Below are positions 23,270 to 35,482 of a DNA stretch of 64,000 nt, in pieces. Below the pieces are notes generated by a model, which did not search any database, was not told the DNA's origin, and was given only the letters and a program-made list of their open reading frames with translations. The first letter of the stretch is position 1, and each line of letters opens with the position of its first letter. The stretch comes from Gnetum montanum (lineage: Eukaryota > Streptophyta > Gnetopsida > Gnetales > Gnetaceae). The position numbers were made by a program, and so were the translations under genes. The stretch covers positions 82,104 through 146,103 of the forward strand of contig MNCI01007588.1 in the NCBI GenBank assembly GCA_015680685.1. Reading direction: 5' to 3'.

Positions 23270-25213
23270 ATGGCTTCACTTAAGGATAAATCATCACATG
23301 CCAAAGAACTACAAAGAGGGAATGATAAAAATAGTGATGAAGAAGATTGGGGGATGCCCATGAAAACTAGAATCACATATACTCACATTGATCCTTACTA
23401 TGTAGACTTTACATTCATATTTCATCAAGATGAGCAAATGAGGTGGAGAGACATACAAGGAAACATAATCCTACCTCCAAAGCGAGTAGCACTCAACATG
23501 CTTCAAACTACCCTAAGGAGAATGAGTCTAAACGAGGTACAAGAAGGGTACCATGTGGCTAAGCACATGACAAGATCCTACTAGCCCATAGAGGAAAAAG
23601 AGAAAAGAGATTCTAATATGAAAATTAAGCATGTACACAACAAAGGGAAGTAGGTCAACACTTCAATTGTCCTAGAAGAACTCAATGGTGACACATTTGT
23701 TGTAGAAAAACTCCACCAACACCATGAGGATCCTTTTGAAACATCTATCATCCAACTTGAAGAACCTATCAAAGTTTAATTACATTTTGCCCTGGCAGAG
23801 ACACCCAACAAAAGACAATAGACTCCAAGTATAAGTAGAAATCAAGGCCAAGAGTTTCTACTAAATCCCACAAGGAGGAATACCAAAGTCCTAGAGTAAG
23901 GACAAGTCTACATCATTCTCCTACAACCTCATCTTCATCCTCACAATCATTAGTGGACTTTAAAAGGAGTAGATAGAGATAATGGGACCATGATAGGGAA
24001 GAATAAAGAACTCATGATCACTATAACCATCACCCAAGATACTCCAATGAGGAAGCTAAAGGCCATGAACTAAGAAAGCATAGGGATAGAAGAGAGGATA
24101 GAGAGTAGTATGAGCACTGAAGGGGGCACCACTATAATAAAGTACACTAACTCGATCATGATGATGAACCCCTATTAGCAACCTACAATATGATCAATAT
24201 TCAGAAAGCTATCTATATACTAACCAAGCATGTTAGGGATAGCTGCAGCAAGCAACTAGACATGAGTAACATGCCCAGATTTGAGGGTGGTTATAATGTT
24301 GATCCTCAACACCACCTTCAACCATTCCATGATGCTTGTGCCCTACAAAACATAGAAAGTGAGTGGCATAAATTGAAGTTATTCCCAAGGACACTTATAA
24401 AATAAGCTAAAAGCTCGTATCAATCACTTGAACCAAAATCAATTAGGAGATGGAGTACCATGCTAGAGTTTTTCAATGACAAATCTAGAATTATTACCAA
24501 GTGTCCAATCTATGACAATAGAGCCAAGGATGGAAAAAAGGGACCCATGAATCCCTTGATGCAGTAATGGACCGATACTATTTACTATTACATAGGTGTC
24601 CAAGTGATGGATTTTCTCAATGGGAGCAACTAAGGCACATTGTTAATGGGCTTCAAAACAAGACTAGGAAGACCATTGGGGTTTATGCATAAGGCTAATC
24701 ATCCAAAATTTATATCCATCAAATACAAAGGTTAATTGATCAAGTGCCCAAGAAAGAAGGTGAATGAAGGAAAAGAGAATTAGTAGAAGAATACAATAGA
24801 GATCCATCCATTAGAAAAAGGGATGCAAGAGTTTATGACTTACAAGAAGAAGAGACCTTTGACCAAGTGATTCCTAAGAAGACTCTACGCATTAAAAAAT
24901 CTATCAATGACATAGTAGCTAAGGTACAAAAGATGTGGATTTCAATTGATAAGAAGTTTGCAATAGCTTTAAAGATTGTGGAGAAATGAACTAAGCAAGC
25001 CTTAAATAAAGGCAAGAACTAAAAAAAGAATAAAGACTTTGGAAAAAAGGAAAAAGTAGCTTTAGTGGTTGAATGTTCAAAAACAAGCTCTGAAGATGAG
25101 GAAGGATGTGTCATATGCAAATACAAACATCCCAAGGGATGTTCTATAATGGCACACTTACAAGAAATAAGGGTATATGCACTTAACCCTAACTTTATCA
25201 AGAAGGAGATGCC
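23270..25213 (+). pseudogene. Element A gag, first part
   Basis: Starts MASLKDKSSHAKELQRGNDK. An N-terminal block (TYTHIDPYYVDFTFIFHQDE, about 23377-23436) is shared with B gag. The capsid block lies at 24190-24480 (MPRFEGGYNVDPQHHLQPFH and KLFPRTLIK). A Cys/His cluster CVICKYKHPKGC (about 25103-25138) looks like a zinc knuckle variant. The frame runs into the target duplication ATGCC of B at 25209-25213. It resumes at 40578 with KQLLYPQGN, the same residues that continue this motif in B gag (RRLSYPQGN). Several stops show it is inactive. Confidence 0.7.
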
Positions 25214-26106
25214 TAATGAAGTGTATTTTTATCAGCTTCGATATATTAGATCTTTGATATTGAAGCCCTGATATTGGATACTTGATATCAGGGACCAAGA
25301 AGCAATGTCAAACATTCGATATCATGGGATGTGTGTCAACCTATAAATATAGCGCTTGGGTGCACAATTTGGGAATAAGTTTTTGTCGTAGCATTGCAAG
25401 CTTTTGCAATTTCTTTTCTTCAGAGCTAGAATATTTTCCAAAGTGTTAGTAGCATAAGCCATTGAGTGTTTGAAACATTATTCGAGCATTGTTGTACCTT
25501 AGCATGGCAATGTGTGTAGCAATAAAGATGAGCTTTTTGATAAACCTTGTAGCACCTTAGCTAGATTCATTATTTTATTTATGCATTTAATGTTTTATGT
25601 AATTTCATTTAATGCTCCCAAGTAATTAAGATAAATGAAGCTAAGATAAGTTAGCTAAGTTAAATAGCAATTAATTAAGCACATAAGCATGACCATTTGA
25701 GCATGCACATGACACTTGGTAATCCCAACAATGCTTAATGTTTAGTAACCTAACAGCATTATACATGTTCAGGATGTGCACGAAACATGGAACCAGATGC
25801 TTATGTTAGGATAGTTAGCTATTAATTGGCAATTAAATTAGTTAAATTGTCTTATAAATTGAGTTTCAACTTGTTATTAATTGTAGATGAATAAAATATA
25901 AAATAATAAAAATCATGTGCCTCAATTGCACTTAACCATAAAAGTAAGCTCCACAAGTGTAGTTGAGAAGACAACAATCGTCACAATTAGATTTCATGTC
26001 TTGGAACCAATGCACTTAGGAACTTAAGGCCTATGGAATTCAACTGGATCATGCATGAACATTTTTGATTCAGATGGTTGAGTGTAGGGGTACTCACCGC
26101 TCATCA
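25214..26106 (+). repeat. 5' LTR of element B
   Basis: Starts TAATGAAG (TGATGAAG in the partner at 39714) and ends GCTCATCA. GATATT/GATATC boxes at 25256, 25270 and 25284 have an exact 14-bp pitch, with further boxes at 25240 and 25318, upstream of TATAAATA. Shared with D: 'aataaagatgagct...gataaaccttgtagcac' and TAATTAAGCACATAAG. Confidence 0.85.
25342..25349 (+). promoter_or_regulatory. TATA box in 5' LTR of B
   Basis: TATAAATA in 'aacctataaatatagc'. It is identical in the 3' LTR at 39812-39819 and lies just downstream of the GATATC-box array. Confidence 0.65.
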
Positions 26107-26107
26107 T

Positions 26108-26125
26108 TAGCATCATTATTGGGAA
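26108..26125 (+). promoter_or_regulatory. Primer-binding site of B (tRNA-Asp type), decayed
   Basis: TAGCATCATTATTGGGAA directly after the LTR. It differs from the intact site in C at five positions, every one a G-to-A or C-to-T change. Confidence 0.7.
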
Positions 26126-26267
26126 CCTTTAGTTTGTTATGTGCACTATCTAGGACTTAGTGAAAAATTAGTTAACATTGTTGGAGTGAACCCTAAAGTG
26201 ATATCATACCTCAGAATAACTACAACAATTATAAGCAAGCATACTACATTTTGTATCTTCTAATACA

Positions 26268-28800
26268 AGATGTCTTCTTCTCATAGGAGTGATTCTCTGC
26301 CCAAGTCTGATGAAGTAAATTAGCAAGTGCCCTAAAAATACAGAGTGATATATGCTCATCCTAATGAGTATGTACCCAGTTTCACCTTTGTCCTTCACTA
26401 GGATGAATTATTGTGATGGGAAAACATGAAGGATAACATTGTGTTTCTGCTTGATTGATCCATTCCTGTGATGCTCCAACAAACTCTTATGTTGTTGGGC
26501 ATCTAAGGGCTTGATGTTGAATATGTTGTTCAAGATAGTGGCAGTAAGGATTATCATCCCATCGATGCATAATGTCTAAGGGATTGACAACTAAAGCAAC
26601 ACTATGAGTTTGCAAAGGGGAACTAATCCAATGATTCCCATTTCTAATGTGCAAAAAAGATGGTGGAGAATCCTTCTCTGAAGGTTTTCCATACAAAGAG
26701 GCTCCTCTCTTTGACTTTGATGAAGGAGGTCAAAACTAGAACTTGCAGTCCACGATACATAATCCTAGTTAAGGCAAGAATAGATTTGGTGATAAAGGGG
26801 GATCCAAGGAGGAGAGTCATGATAGGGATGTAAGTAAGCAACATGATTATGATCATGGTTGCAACCACCGAAGAGGAGATGGTAGGCACCATGATGATGC
26901 TAGTCTTCTTTCCTGTTCATCTTCGTCATCATCTTCTTCCTCTTCTAGCTTTGAACATAACTATAGGGGATGTGATCATGATGGAGGTTACCGATGGAAC
27001 CAAGATGATTGTAGGGACCATTAGGCAAGTCAAGATCTAGGGCACAAGCATTTAACAGAGGTCCATCATCACAAATGAAGGGCTAGTAGAAGGCATCATA
27101 GGCACCATGGCCACCATAGGGGCCATGATTATGATGATCCTTTTCTTGCCACTTGAAGCATGATGAACATTGCAAAGGAGGTGAGAATTCCTACAAGGCA
27201 CATAAAGGATAGCCAAATCAAGAGGCTAGACATGAACAATATTCCAAAGTTCAAACGGGAATATAACTCATATCTACAAAACCATCTTCAGGCCTTTCAC
27301 AATGCATGTGCCTTGCAAGAAGTGGAGGATGAATGGAAAAAGTTTAAGCTATTCCCAATGGCACATATTAAGGAAGCAAAGAGTTGGTACCAGTCCCTAG
27401 AACTAAAATCCATCAAACAGTGAAGTACAATGCTCAAACTATTTAATGACAAATATCAAACGTGCTCCTGAGTGTCCAACTTGAGGAGGCAAATCTAAGA
27501 ATGGAAACAAGGGATGCATAAACCCTTCAATATAGCCGTGGACCAATACTATTCTCTATTGCATAGAACTAGCCATGGTTACTCTCAACAAGAACAACTT
27601 TGCCACATCATAGATGGGCTCCAATAAAAAATGAGGAGAACTCTTGGAGTCTATGCCCAAGGGCAATTATCAGGGCTAAGAGTCCATTAGATTCAAAGGT
27701 TGATTGAACAAGTAGAAAAGAAAGAAGGTAAGTTGAGAAAACAAGAAAGTATAGAAGAAAATAATAGAGACCCTTCCATCAAAAAGCGGGAGGTCCACTT
27801 TTCTGATAGTGAGAAGGAGTCATCCCTTGATGAGGTGGTGAATAGAAAGACCTTGCCAATCTAAAAATCTGTGTTTAAAATGTTGCTCAAGGTAGATAAA
27901 ATGTAATATTCATCAAATGAAAAATTCCAAACTACTCTAAAAATCACAAAGGCATCAAGAGAGCAGAGTAGTGATCATGATCACAAGAGGCAGAAAGAAG
28001 CTGAACGTGCCCACCAAAGGGGTAAGGGAAAAGTTGCTACAATAGAAGAAGTTGTGAAGACAAAATTAGATAATGATGGGGGATGTGACATCTACCAATA
28101 TGAACATCCTAAAGCATTTTACCCTATCATGTCACAATTGTAGGAGTCAAGGGTGTATGCTCTAAATCCTAGATTGGCAAGAAGGAAAGCACCTAGAAGA
28201 TTATCTTATCCTCAAGGAAATCCAAGGTACTTCCATCAACAACAACAAGCTTATTATCCAAGTAGAGCTCAGTTACAACCGTATGAGTAGTACTAGCAAT
28301 GGCAACAACCATAGTCATGGGGGATGCCACCACCAAGGTAACAGTACCCTTATAGGTAACCAAATTCATATGGGTACTATGTTTAACAACCTGTTTTACC
28401 GAGTGACTCTTCTAGTCACACCACCTTCCAACATTACTACTACCCTATAAAGTATTATAGAACTCATTTTCCATCTACTAGAGTGGAAACCCCACATCCA
28501 TATTACCTTCCTCATCATTCTAAATATGTTTCTCCATCCTCAACCTAGTTACCACCTACTCCATCAATACAAGAAGAAATTCTGCCTCAGTTGAAACAAC
28601 ACAATGCAATGAGGGATGTTAACTTACAATCAACTCCTCAATTGAGTGGTTTGAAAAATAGATCATAAAAAAGACCTTTCTTCCAACACAATAGCCCAAC
28701 TAAACCATCACATACACCTACAGCTAGCAACCTTGCTTCTCCATCTTCCTCTGCATCTAATCCATTTGAGTTCCCTTCAAATCAAACACCTCCCAAAATG
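26268..28800 (+). pseudogene. Element B gag
   Basis: Begins MSSSHRSDSLPKSDE, with an N-terminal block (IYAHPNEYVPSFTFVLH, about 26349-26399) matching A gag. The capsid block lies at 27160-27480 (IPKFKREYNSYLQNHLQAFH, KLFPMAHIKEAKSWYQSLEL). The zinc-knuckle-like cluster reads CDIYQYEHPKAF (about 28087-28122), where A has CVICKYKHPKGC, so two Cys have been lost. A long Gln/Tyr/Pro-rich C-terminal part follows (28200-28800). Many in-frame stops are present. Confidence 0.75.
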
Positions 28801-29290
28801 CATGCAATCATGTTAACTCATGTAGTAACCAATTGTATAATGACTAGTCACATTCCCAAGAAACTATTTGATCCTAGAAGCTCCCTCATTTACCTTCACA
28901 TGACAAGGAATGAGCCTTGAAAGGCTCTTCTAGATTTAGGTTCTAGTGTTAATCTGATTTCCCATGAGATGTATAAGGCTTAGAACCTACCTTCACTCAA
29001 GAAGAGCAACATCTGTCCCAAGTTGGCTGATCAGTCCATCAGTGTTCCTTTGGGATTGGTGGAGGGCATTGTGACCAAAGTTTGTGAGAGGTCCTACTCC
29101 ATCGATTTCTTGGTGATTTGAGTGAAAAATTGCAAGGGAAACTTCCCAATCATTATGGGAAAGACATGGCTAAGCATTGTTAATGTGGGAATGGACATCT
29201 AATATCTTTCGCTCAAAATCTCTAAAGAAAATGCATTTGAAAAGATTAAGAGGAAGAAAGTTCCATGCATCGTGTACAAAACTATGTGTA
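28801..29290 (+). pseudogene. Element B aspartic protease
   Basis: Reads ALLDLGSSVNLISHEMYKA (about 28923-28980), the Asp-Leu-Gly form of the active site seen in plant Ty3/gypsy proteases. FPIIMGKTWLS (about 29147-29180) is the conserved second motif. Stops occur near 28918, 28981 and 29119. Confidence 0.7.
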
Positions 29291-29689
29291 GAAACTATGG
29301 GTCATTAATAGTATATCTATCAAAGAATGTAGTTAGTATGCTGACATATGTAAAATTCAAAAGTGCCTGTACATAGCAACTGCAAAATAAGAGGGCACCC
29401 AATGGCTAACAACTAATCTTGGAAGTAGCACACTTTGCATGGAACCTGCTGAGTACCTAACATATGCCTATGTAGAAGGCATGGATGTACTAGAGCAATT
29501 TCATCACCGACTCTCTAATAATGCAAATGATGATACCTATTGGAGAGAGTTGGAAATTCCTAAAAATTTCAAAGAAAAGCCCCTTGAACTGAAAACTCTA
29601 CTTGTTAGTATGGAATATGAATTCTTGAAATATGGGAAGTTGTAATAATCAATGCAAATCTTAATCCTAAAGAGAAACAAATGCTACTA

Positions 29690-30640
29690 AATGTGGTCAA
29701 CAAATGGCCAATAGTCTTTGCTTGGTCATATCCCAAACTCATAGATATTGATCCTAGGATATGGCAGCATCGTATCTACACTAATTCGGCATGAAGCCAA
29801 AGAGGTAGCCACAATAGTGATTAAACCCCAAATTGAAGTAGATCATTACAGACAAAATCAAACAAATCCTCAAGGCAAGGTTTATCTCTCCCATTGTAAA
29901 TAGTGAGTGGGTTAGCCCACTACTGATTGTGCCAAAGAAAGGTAGCAAGTGGTGGGCTGGCATTGATTTTTGGTTGTTGAATATGGCAACATTTAATGAT
30001 CTCTATCCATTTCCATTTGTAGATCAGGTATCAGACACTATATCTAGGCATTGCTATTATAGTTTTCTAGATGATTATAGTGGCTATAACCAAATCTAGA
30101 TCATGCTAGAGGATCAAGCCAAAACAACATTGACAAGTCCCTAACGGACTTTTGTGTATCAAAAAATGCCATTTGGCTTGTGCAATGCCCTTGTCACATT
30201 CCAATGCCTAGTCTTAAGTATTTTTTAATAGCAAAGTGGTAGCAAGGTGAAGTCTTCATGGATGACTTCTCCACCTATGGGGTTACGTTTGAGCAAGCCT
30301 TGGACCATCTTGAGAAAGTGCTCAAAAGATGTATGAAGACTAATCCTCGGCTCAATTGGTAGAAGAGCCATCTAATGGTCTAGGAAGGCATTGTATTGGG
30401 GCATAGAATCTCAAAGGAAAGGATTGAGGTTGACCCTGAAAAGATTAGGGTCATCCAAGGAATAACTCACTAACCAGAAATTGTTAAAGATGTTTGGTCA
30501 TTCCTTGGACACACTAGCTACTACTGGTGATTTATAGAGAATTTCTCTAAGATCGCAAAATCATTAGTCGAGTTAACAAAGAAATATGCTTCATTCATCT
30601 AGACCAAGGAATGAAAAAAGGCATTACAAAGCCTTAAGTA
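29690..30640 (+). pseudogene. Element B reverse transcriptase
   Basis: Recognisable pieces in order: VVNKWPIVFAWSYPKLIDID (about 29693), the finger/palm region with frameshifts, MPFGLCNA near 30167, catalytic FMDDFSTYG (about 30256-30282), and LVLGHRISKERIEVDPEKIR-like sequence (about 30390-30450). SFLGHTSYYW and FIENFSKIAKSLVELTKK follow at 30490-30590. FMDDF, rather than YVDD, with this downstream order is typical of the Athila branch. Frames change several times. Confidence 0.75.
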
Positions 30641-30649
30641 GAAGCTCAT

Positions 30650-31070
30650 AGAGACTCCAATTCTATGAGCACCTAACTAGTCCAAACATTTTTATATCAT
30701 GAAAAATGCATCAAATTATGTCTTGGGAGCCATAATTATGCAAGTTGAAGCATCAAATGTCCATATTACATCCACTACACAAGTCAAAGCATTGTGGGTT
30801 CATAGCTAAACTACACCATCACAAAAAAATAATTGATGGCAATGGTGTTTACCTTAGAGAAATTTAGGCATTGTGTGCTTCGATAAAAAGTGTTTATGCA
30901 CACATACCATAGTGCAATTTGCTTCCTAATGAACAAGCCAATGGTAAGCCCCCATGTCATACAGTGGTTGGTGACCTTGTAGGAGTTTGATCTTATGATG
31001 GTAGATTGAAAGAAAACTGAGAATGTGGTTGCTAACCCATCTTGATTATGATGGCACAACAAAGAGAAGG
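30650..31070 (+). pseudogene. Element B RNase H
   Basis: Weakly preserved. FYIMKNASNYVLGAIIMQVE (about 30691-30750) matches the first RNase H motif with Asp changed to Asn in 'kNAS'. Sequence resembling 'LNYTITKKELMAMVFTLEKF' is split by frameshifts near 30805-30870. It lies between RT and integrase as expected. Confidence 0.55.
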
Positions 31071-31209
31071 AAAGCCCATTTTCTGATTAGTTTTTTACTA
31101 AACTCCTCTTTGCCAGGGCTGTTACTAAATAATTTCCACTAAGCCTAAATGGTACAATGGCATTCTTACCTACCTTCTCACTCAAGAAATGCCATAAGAG
31201 TTGGACCAC

Positions 31210-32400
31210 TGAAAAAATAACAATTTCTTCACTAGGTGAAACACTTCATGGAAATCAATGGGCATCTCTAAAAGGTGTACGTCAATTGCCTAGTTTGCTG
31301 GTATGTCTCTGATGGTGATCAACTATGTGTTCTCCAAGATGCTCATGAGGGTCCTTGTCCAAGCCACTATGTTGTCAGATGCATATCCATTAAGATCCTA
31401 ATGGCAGGATCTTATTGGCAAACACATTTTTGGGATTCTTACTAATTTATCCATTCTTGTGAGCGTTGCCAACATGATGGTGAAATGACAGCTTGAATGG
31501 AGGAACCTGAATATTGAATCCAATGACTGGAACCCTTTGACATCTAAGGCATTAACTTCATGGGTCCCATCACAACCATGTTAAATGAAAAGGCATACAT
31601 CATAGTCACTATTAACTATTGTACAAAATGGGCAAAAGTAGTAGTCGTCGTCGACTGTACATCTTCTACTACTGTTCAATTTGTACAATTGAATGTTGTA
31701 AATAGGTTTGGTATGCTAGATTAATTTTTTGATAATGGAACCCACTTTACAAGCACTACCTTTTGAAAAATTATACAATGCTTTGGGGTTGAGCATTTAT
31801 TAACAACACCTTATCATCCCAAAACCAACAATCATGATGAGGTTATAAATAGGGAAATCACTAAGATCTTAATAAGAATAGTTAGAAAATATATGAGGGA
31901 TTGGAGCACAAAACTCAATGATGCCCTCTAGGCCTACCACTCCACTTGGAAGCTTCCTATAGGCTACTCTCCCCATGAGCTTGTGTATGGAAAATTGCCA
32001 ACTCTTCCTATTAAATTTGAGCTCCGTACACTTTCAACAGCCTGTGATCTTAGCATTGACTTAATTCTAGTACAAAAAGAAAGATTAATGAATCTCAACT
32101 TGCTTTATGAAAACCAATTGCTGGCCTTATCATCTAACAAGTTGCATAAGGCATTCAATAAAAAAAGTTTGACCTTAGAATAAGGAAAGTCAAATTCCAA
32201 CCAAGAGATAAGGTCCTATACTAGAACCCACACATGTGCCACAATGAAAAAAGTTCCAAACACTATGGGAATGCCCTTATATTATTCTTGAAATGTTTCC
32301 TTCTAGGGCCATGTTAATCTACAAACCTGATAGCCAAAAGAAAAAGCAACTAGTCAACACATAACAAGTCAAACCTTTCCACAAGCCTAAGCAAGTCAGT
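31210..32400 (+). pseudogene. Element B integrase
   Basis: Contains a zinc-binding region remnant (CERCQHDGEMT near 31452), INFMGPITTM (first Asp replaced by Asn; about 31552-31580), NYCTKWAKVVVV, DNGTHFTSTTF (second Asp, about 31732-31765), YHPKTNNHDEVINREITKIL (catalytic Glu kept, about 31812-31870) and [20 protein letters not shown] (about 31951-32010). A long C-terminal extension follows. Stops are scattered. Confidence 0.75.
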
Positions 32401-33158
32401 GCAACAAATGCCTTATCAAATGGACAACCATGCTAAATCTTTCAGATCTCCTCCTTTCAACATAGTTGTGGAGGAGAGGCGATCCATTCTAACTATATAA
32501 GTGGATCCTCAATTTTTCATCTTTTTGTTTTGCACATTTTTGGTTTTATGCCTTATTATTTTTACAATTTTTTTGTTTTACGCCTTCTTTATCTTACACC
32601 TTTTTGTTTTTACATTATTAATTTTTTCCAATTTTTTTGGACAACATCGTTAGTACATTTTATGTCTTAAATATTTTACAATTTCTTGTATATTTTTATT
32701 TATTTTGATGTGATTTTCTTATTGTGTTTTAATAATAATGTGCCTTATTGCCAACTAGGTACAATGTAGTTTGCTTGATGTGGGCATGTGCTATCTAGTT
32801 ATTTGATTATTCGTGTTTGGATTTTAGCTTTGAATTTCATTACTGATAACTAAGACATGGTTTTTTTCATGAAATAGGCAATGAGTCTATGACATCCACC
32901 CATCCACAAACTCTATGGTATTTCTTGTTCTGGAAGTATGGGGTCCTTTTTCATTAATAAAACTTTAACAAACTTGTGACCTTGGTAGTTTCTGAACTTA
33001 GAAAGGATTCAAGGGTTTGAACAAGGTGTGACTTCAAGGAGACTTGGTACTCTTTGTGCCTTTTTGCTTACTTGGGTGCATGTTTGTTTTCATGGATTTC
33101 TTACCATTTCAGGTCCACCAATAATAGGAAGTTTAATAAGTCTTTACATAGTGTGGTT
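32401..33158 (+). other. Post-pol region of element B, left part
   Basis: T-rich untranslated sequence with many 'tttttgttttacg' variants (32515-32700), then a block (32880-33060) shared with A (about 44.9-45.1 kb) and, in reverse orientation, with C (about 56.3-56.5 kb). Ends with TGGTT (33154-33158), the left target duplication of the copia insertion. Confidence 0.6.
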
Positions 33159-33639
33159 TGAAGAGTCTAAAGGGCCTTGGATCTATGAACTAAGCTTAAA
33201 GGAAATAAAGAACTTTGTTAGAACAAGAAAACTCTTGTTAAACTTTCTAACTTCTATATGTCTTCTGTATTATTTCTTTTCTATTATGAATGAATATGTG
33301 TTGCTACAATTATATAGGCCTTGATCTCCTAAGAATAGATTTGGAGAGATAAGTATAAATTTCGGAAATTATGGGTATGATCCTTATCATCATATTTAAG
33401 GATCTTCTTAATATGGAATGTTCTAAACATGGATTGGATAAGAATTACATGAATAGGATCTCATCTTTAAAATAGATTAATGATCCTTATCATCATATTT
33501 AAGGATCTTCTTAATATGGGATATCCTAAAGATGGATTGGATAAGAATTACATGAATAGGATCTCATCTTATTTAAAATAGATTAATGGATAAGATCTAT
33601 CTAATTCTATTGTGGAACATCTAGTCATCATATTCCACA
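33159..33639 (-). repeat. 3' LTR of the copia element
   Basis: TGAAGAGTC...ATTCCACA. It contains an internal tandem duplication: a 103-bp unit at 33378-33480 is repeated as 106 bp at 33481-33586, starting TGATCCTTATCATCATATTT each time. The duplication is present in both LTRs, so it predates the insertion. Confidence 0.93.
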
Positions 33640-33672
33640 TGTAAAGCCAAACACTTACAACTTTACTATGAC

Positions 33673-33867
33673 CTAGGGAAGCAATTNATGTTCTTTAGTT
33701 GCACAATGCTCCATGTTAAGTATGTTATCTTGGATCAAGCTTTTGAGATGGTGATGCTTGATATCTATGTGGTTGGAATGCTCATGATGGATAGGATTAT
33801 GAGCCATTGCAATAGCACTTGTGCTATCATAGTATAAGAAAATGGTAGGTTCAAATGTATATCCCAT
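33673..33867 (-). pseudogene. Copia RNase H fragment
   Basis: FLYYDSTSAIAMAHNPIHHE followed by HIDIKHHHLKSLIQ, the C-terminal RNase H block of copia elements. It includes the Asp of the third motif and the H-I-D-I-K-(Y/H)-H segment. One ambiguous base (33686-33687) lies in the last codons. Confidence 0.8.
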
Positions 33868-34157
33868 TTCAGTGAAGATGGAGTGGATCCAAATGGCCTG
33901 AGTAGTAGCATTCGATACAGCAATGTATTCTGCTTCAGTTGTTGAGAGGGCGACTATAGATTACTTCTTTGATCCCCATGAGATAAGTGATGGACCGAAG
34001 AAGAAACAAAAACTAGAAATTGACTTTCAATCTTTGAGGTCGCCTCCCCAATCTACATCAGTGTATCCCCATATCTTGAAATTTTTATGTCAATGAAATG
34101 TGATCCCAAAATCTGTTTTGTAGCTTTCCAATGTGATTCATGTGGATCTTGCATGAA

Positions 34158-35347
34158 CTAAGAAAGGTAGTTTACAGCATATTGGATATTTGGACAAGTA
34201 TTGGAGAGATACATTAAACTACCAATAAGGGATCTATATAGTGAAAGGTTGACAGAGGGGGATTTTTCATCCTTGGTAAGTTTTGTACCAAGGGCAAGTG
34301 GTGTGTTTGAAGGATTACAATTAATCATGCCAAATTTCTCAATTAAGGTTCGGGAAAATTTCATTTGGCATATGGAAATTGATTTTGTTCTTTGGATAAC
34401 TTGAAAACCCAAAAAGTATGACATCTTCCCTAAATTAGACATTTCAAATTCCTTTTTCATGGCAATAAGAAAATTATTTCCTAATGCAATTGTAGATGAA
34501 AAATAGATTAAATCATCTACATATAAACAAACACAAATAAAATCATCTCTAGATACCTTTTTGTATATTGTTGTTTGGGACTAAAGATTAATGAAGCCTT
34601 CTTGCATGAAAAATGCATGAATATGTGCGTACCATGCACGTGGAGCTTGCTTGAGCTCCTATAATGCTTTATGGAGCTTGTAAACATGATTTTTTTCCCT
34701 TCATCAATGAAGCCCAATGGTTGTTCCACATAAAATTCTTCATTAAGAACACCATTGAGAAATCTAGAAGCCACATCCAATTGATAAACCACATAGCCAG
34801 CTTGTGTAGCAATGGCAAGAAAGATTCTCACAGATTTCATCCATGAAATAGGAGCAAATTTATCATCAAAGTCTCTACCTTGTTGTTGGAGAAAGCCTTT
34901 GGCAACTAGGTGAGCATAGAATTTTTCTGTTTCACCATATTGATTTTTCTTAAGTTTAAATATCCATTTTAAACCGATAATAAGCTTACTAGATGGATGA
35001 GGGACTAGGTTCCAAGTGTTGTTTTTATTAATTTGATGTAGCTCTTTCTCCATGGCATCAATCCAATNNNNNNNNNNNNNNNNNNNNNNNNNNNNNNNNN
35101 NNNNNNNNNNNNNNNNNNNNNNNNNNNNNNNNNNNNNNNNNNNNNNNNNNNNNNNNNNNNNNNNNNNNNNNNNCATCATAGTGAAAAGAGCATTTTCAAG
35201 AGAGTCCATGTCCTGGGTTGATGAAGTAGTGCCTCCACGAAAGTGAATTCTTGTCATGTGTTGTGTAAAATTTGTATCCAACATGTTGGAGGCTAGATGA
35301 TATTGAGCTAGCCAAGAGGTGGCTGGAATCTGTCGACAGGTGGACAT
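34158..35347 (-). pseudogene. Copia reverse transcriptase, frameshifted
   Basis: Reading right to left: WIDAMEKELHQINKNNTWNL (just after the gap), GLKWIFKLKKNQYGE, LVAKGFLQQQGRDFDDKFAP, and VYQLDVASRFLNGVL, where the catalytic Asp is kept. After QPLGFIDEGKK the frame is lost. The catalytic YVDD is present near 34507-34520 but in another frame. The C-terminal part then reads LGKMSYFLGFQV and YRSLIGSLMYLSNTCPNIQY. This is clearly copia-type RT and clearly non-functional. Confidence 0.88.
35068..35173. other. Assembly gap (106 N)
   Basis: A run of N inside the copia pol, between integrase C-terminus and RT. A single N lies further left, near 33687. Gap length may be nominal. Confidence 0.99.
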
Positions 35348-35482
35348 TGTTAAGGTCGAAGTTGTTATAGATGAAATGATTTAAGAAGGCATTGATGTAG
35401 AGGGGTGCCCTTGAAGAGGAAATGAAAGTTGAGGATGGTGTTGCACTAGATGACCATGCCAAGGTTGTGTATGCTGTTGTAA

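Noticed and set aside
33028-33324. 98-codon plus-strand frame across the B/copia junction
   Set aside because: It spans the boundary of the copia LTR at 33159 and so is an artefact of nesting.
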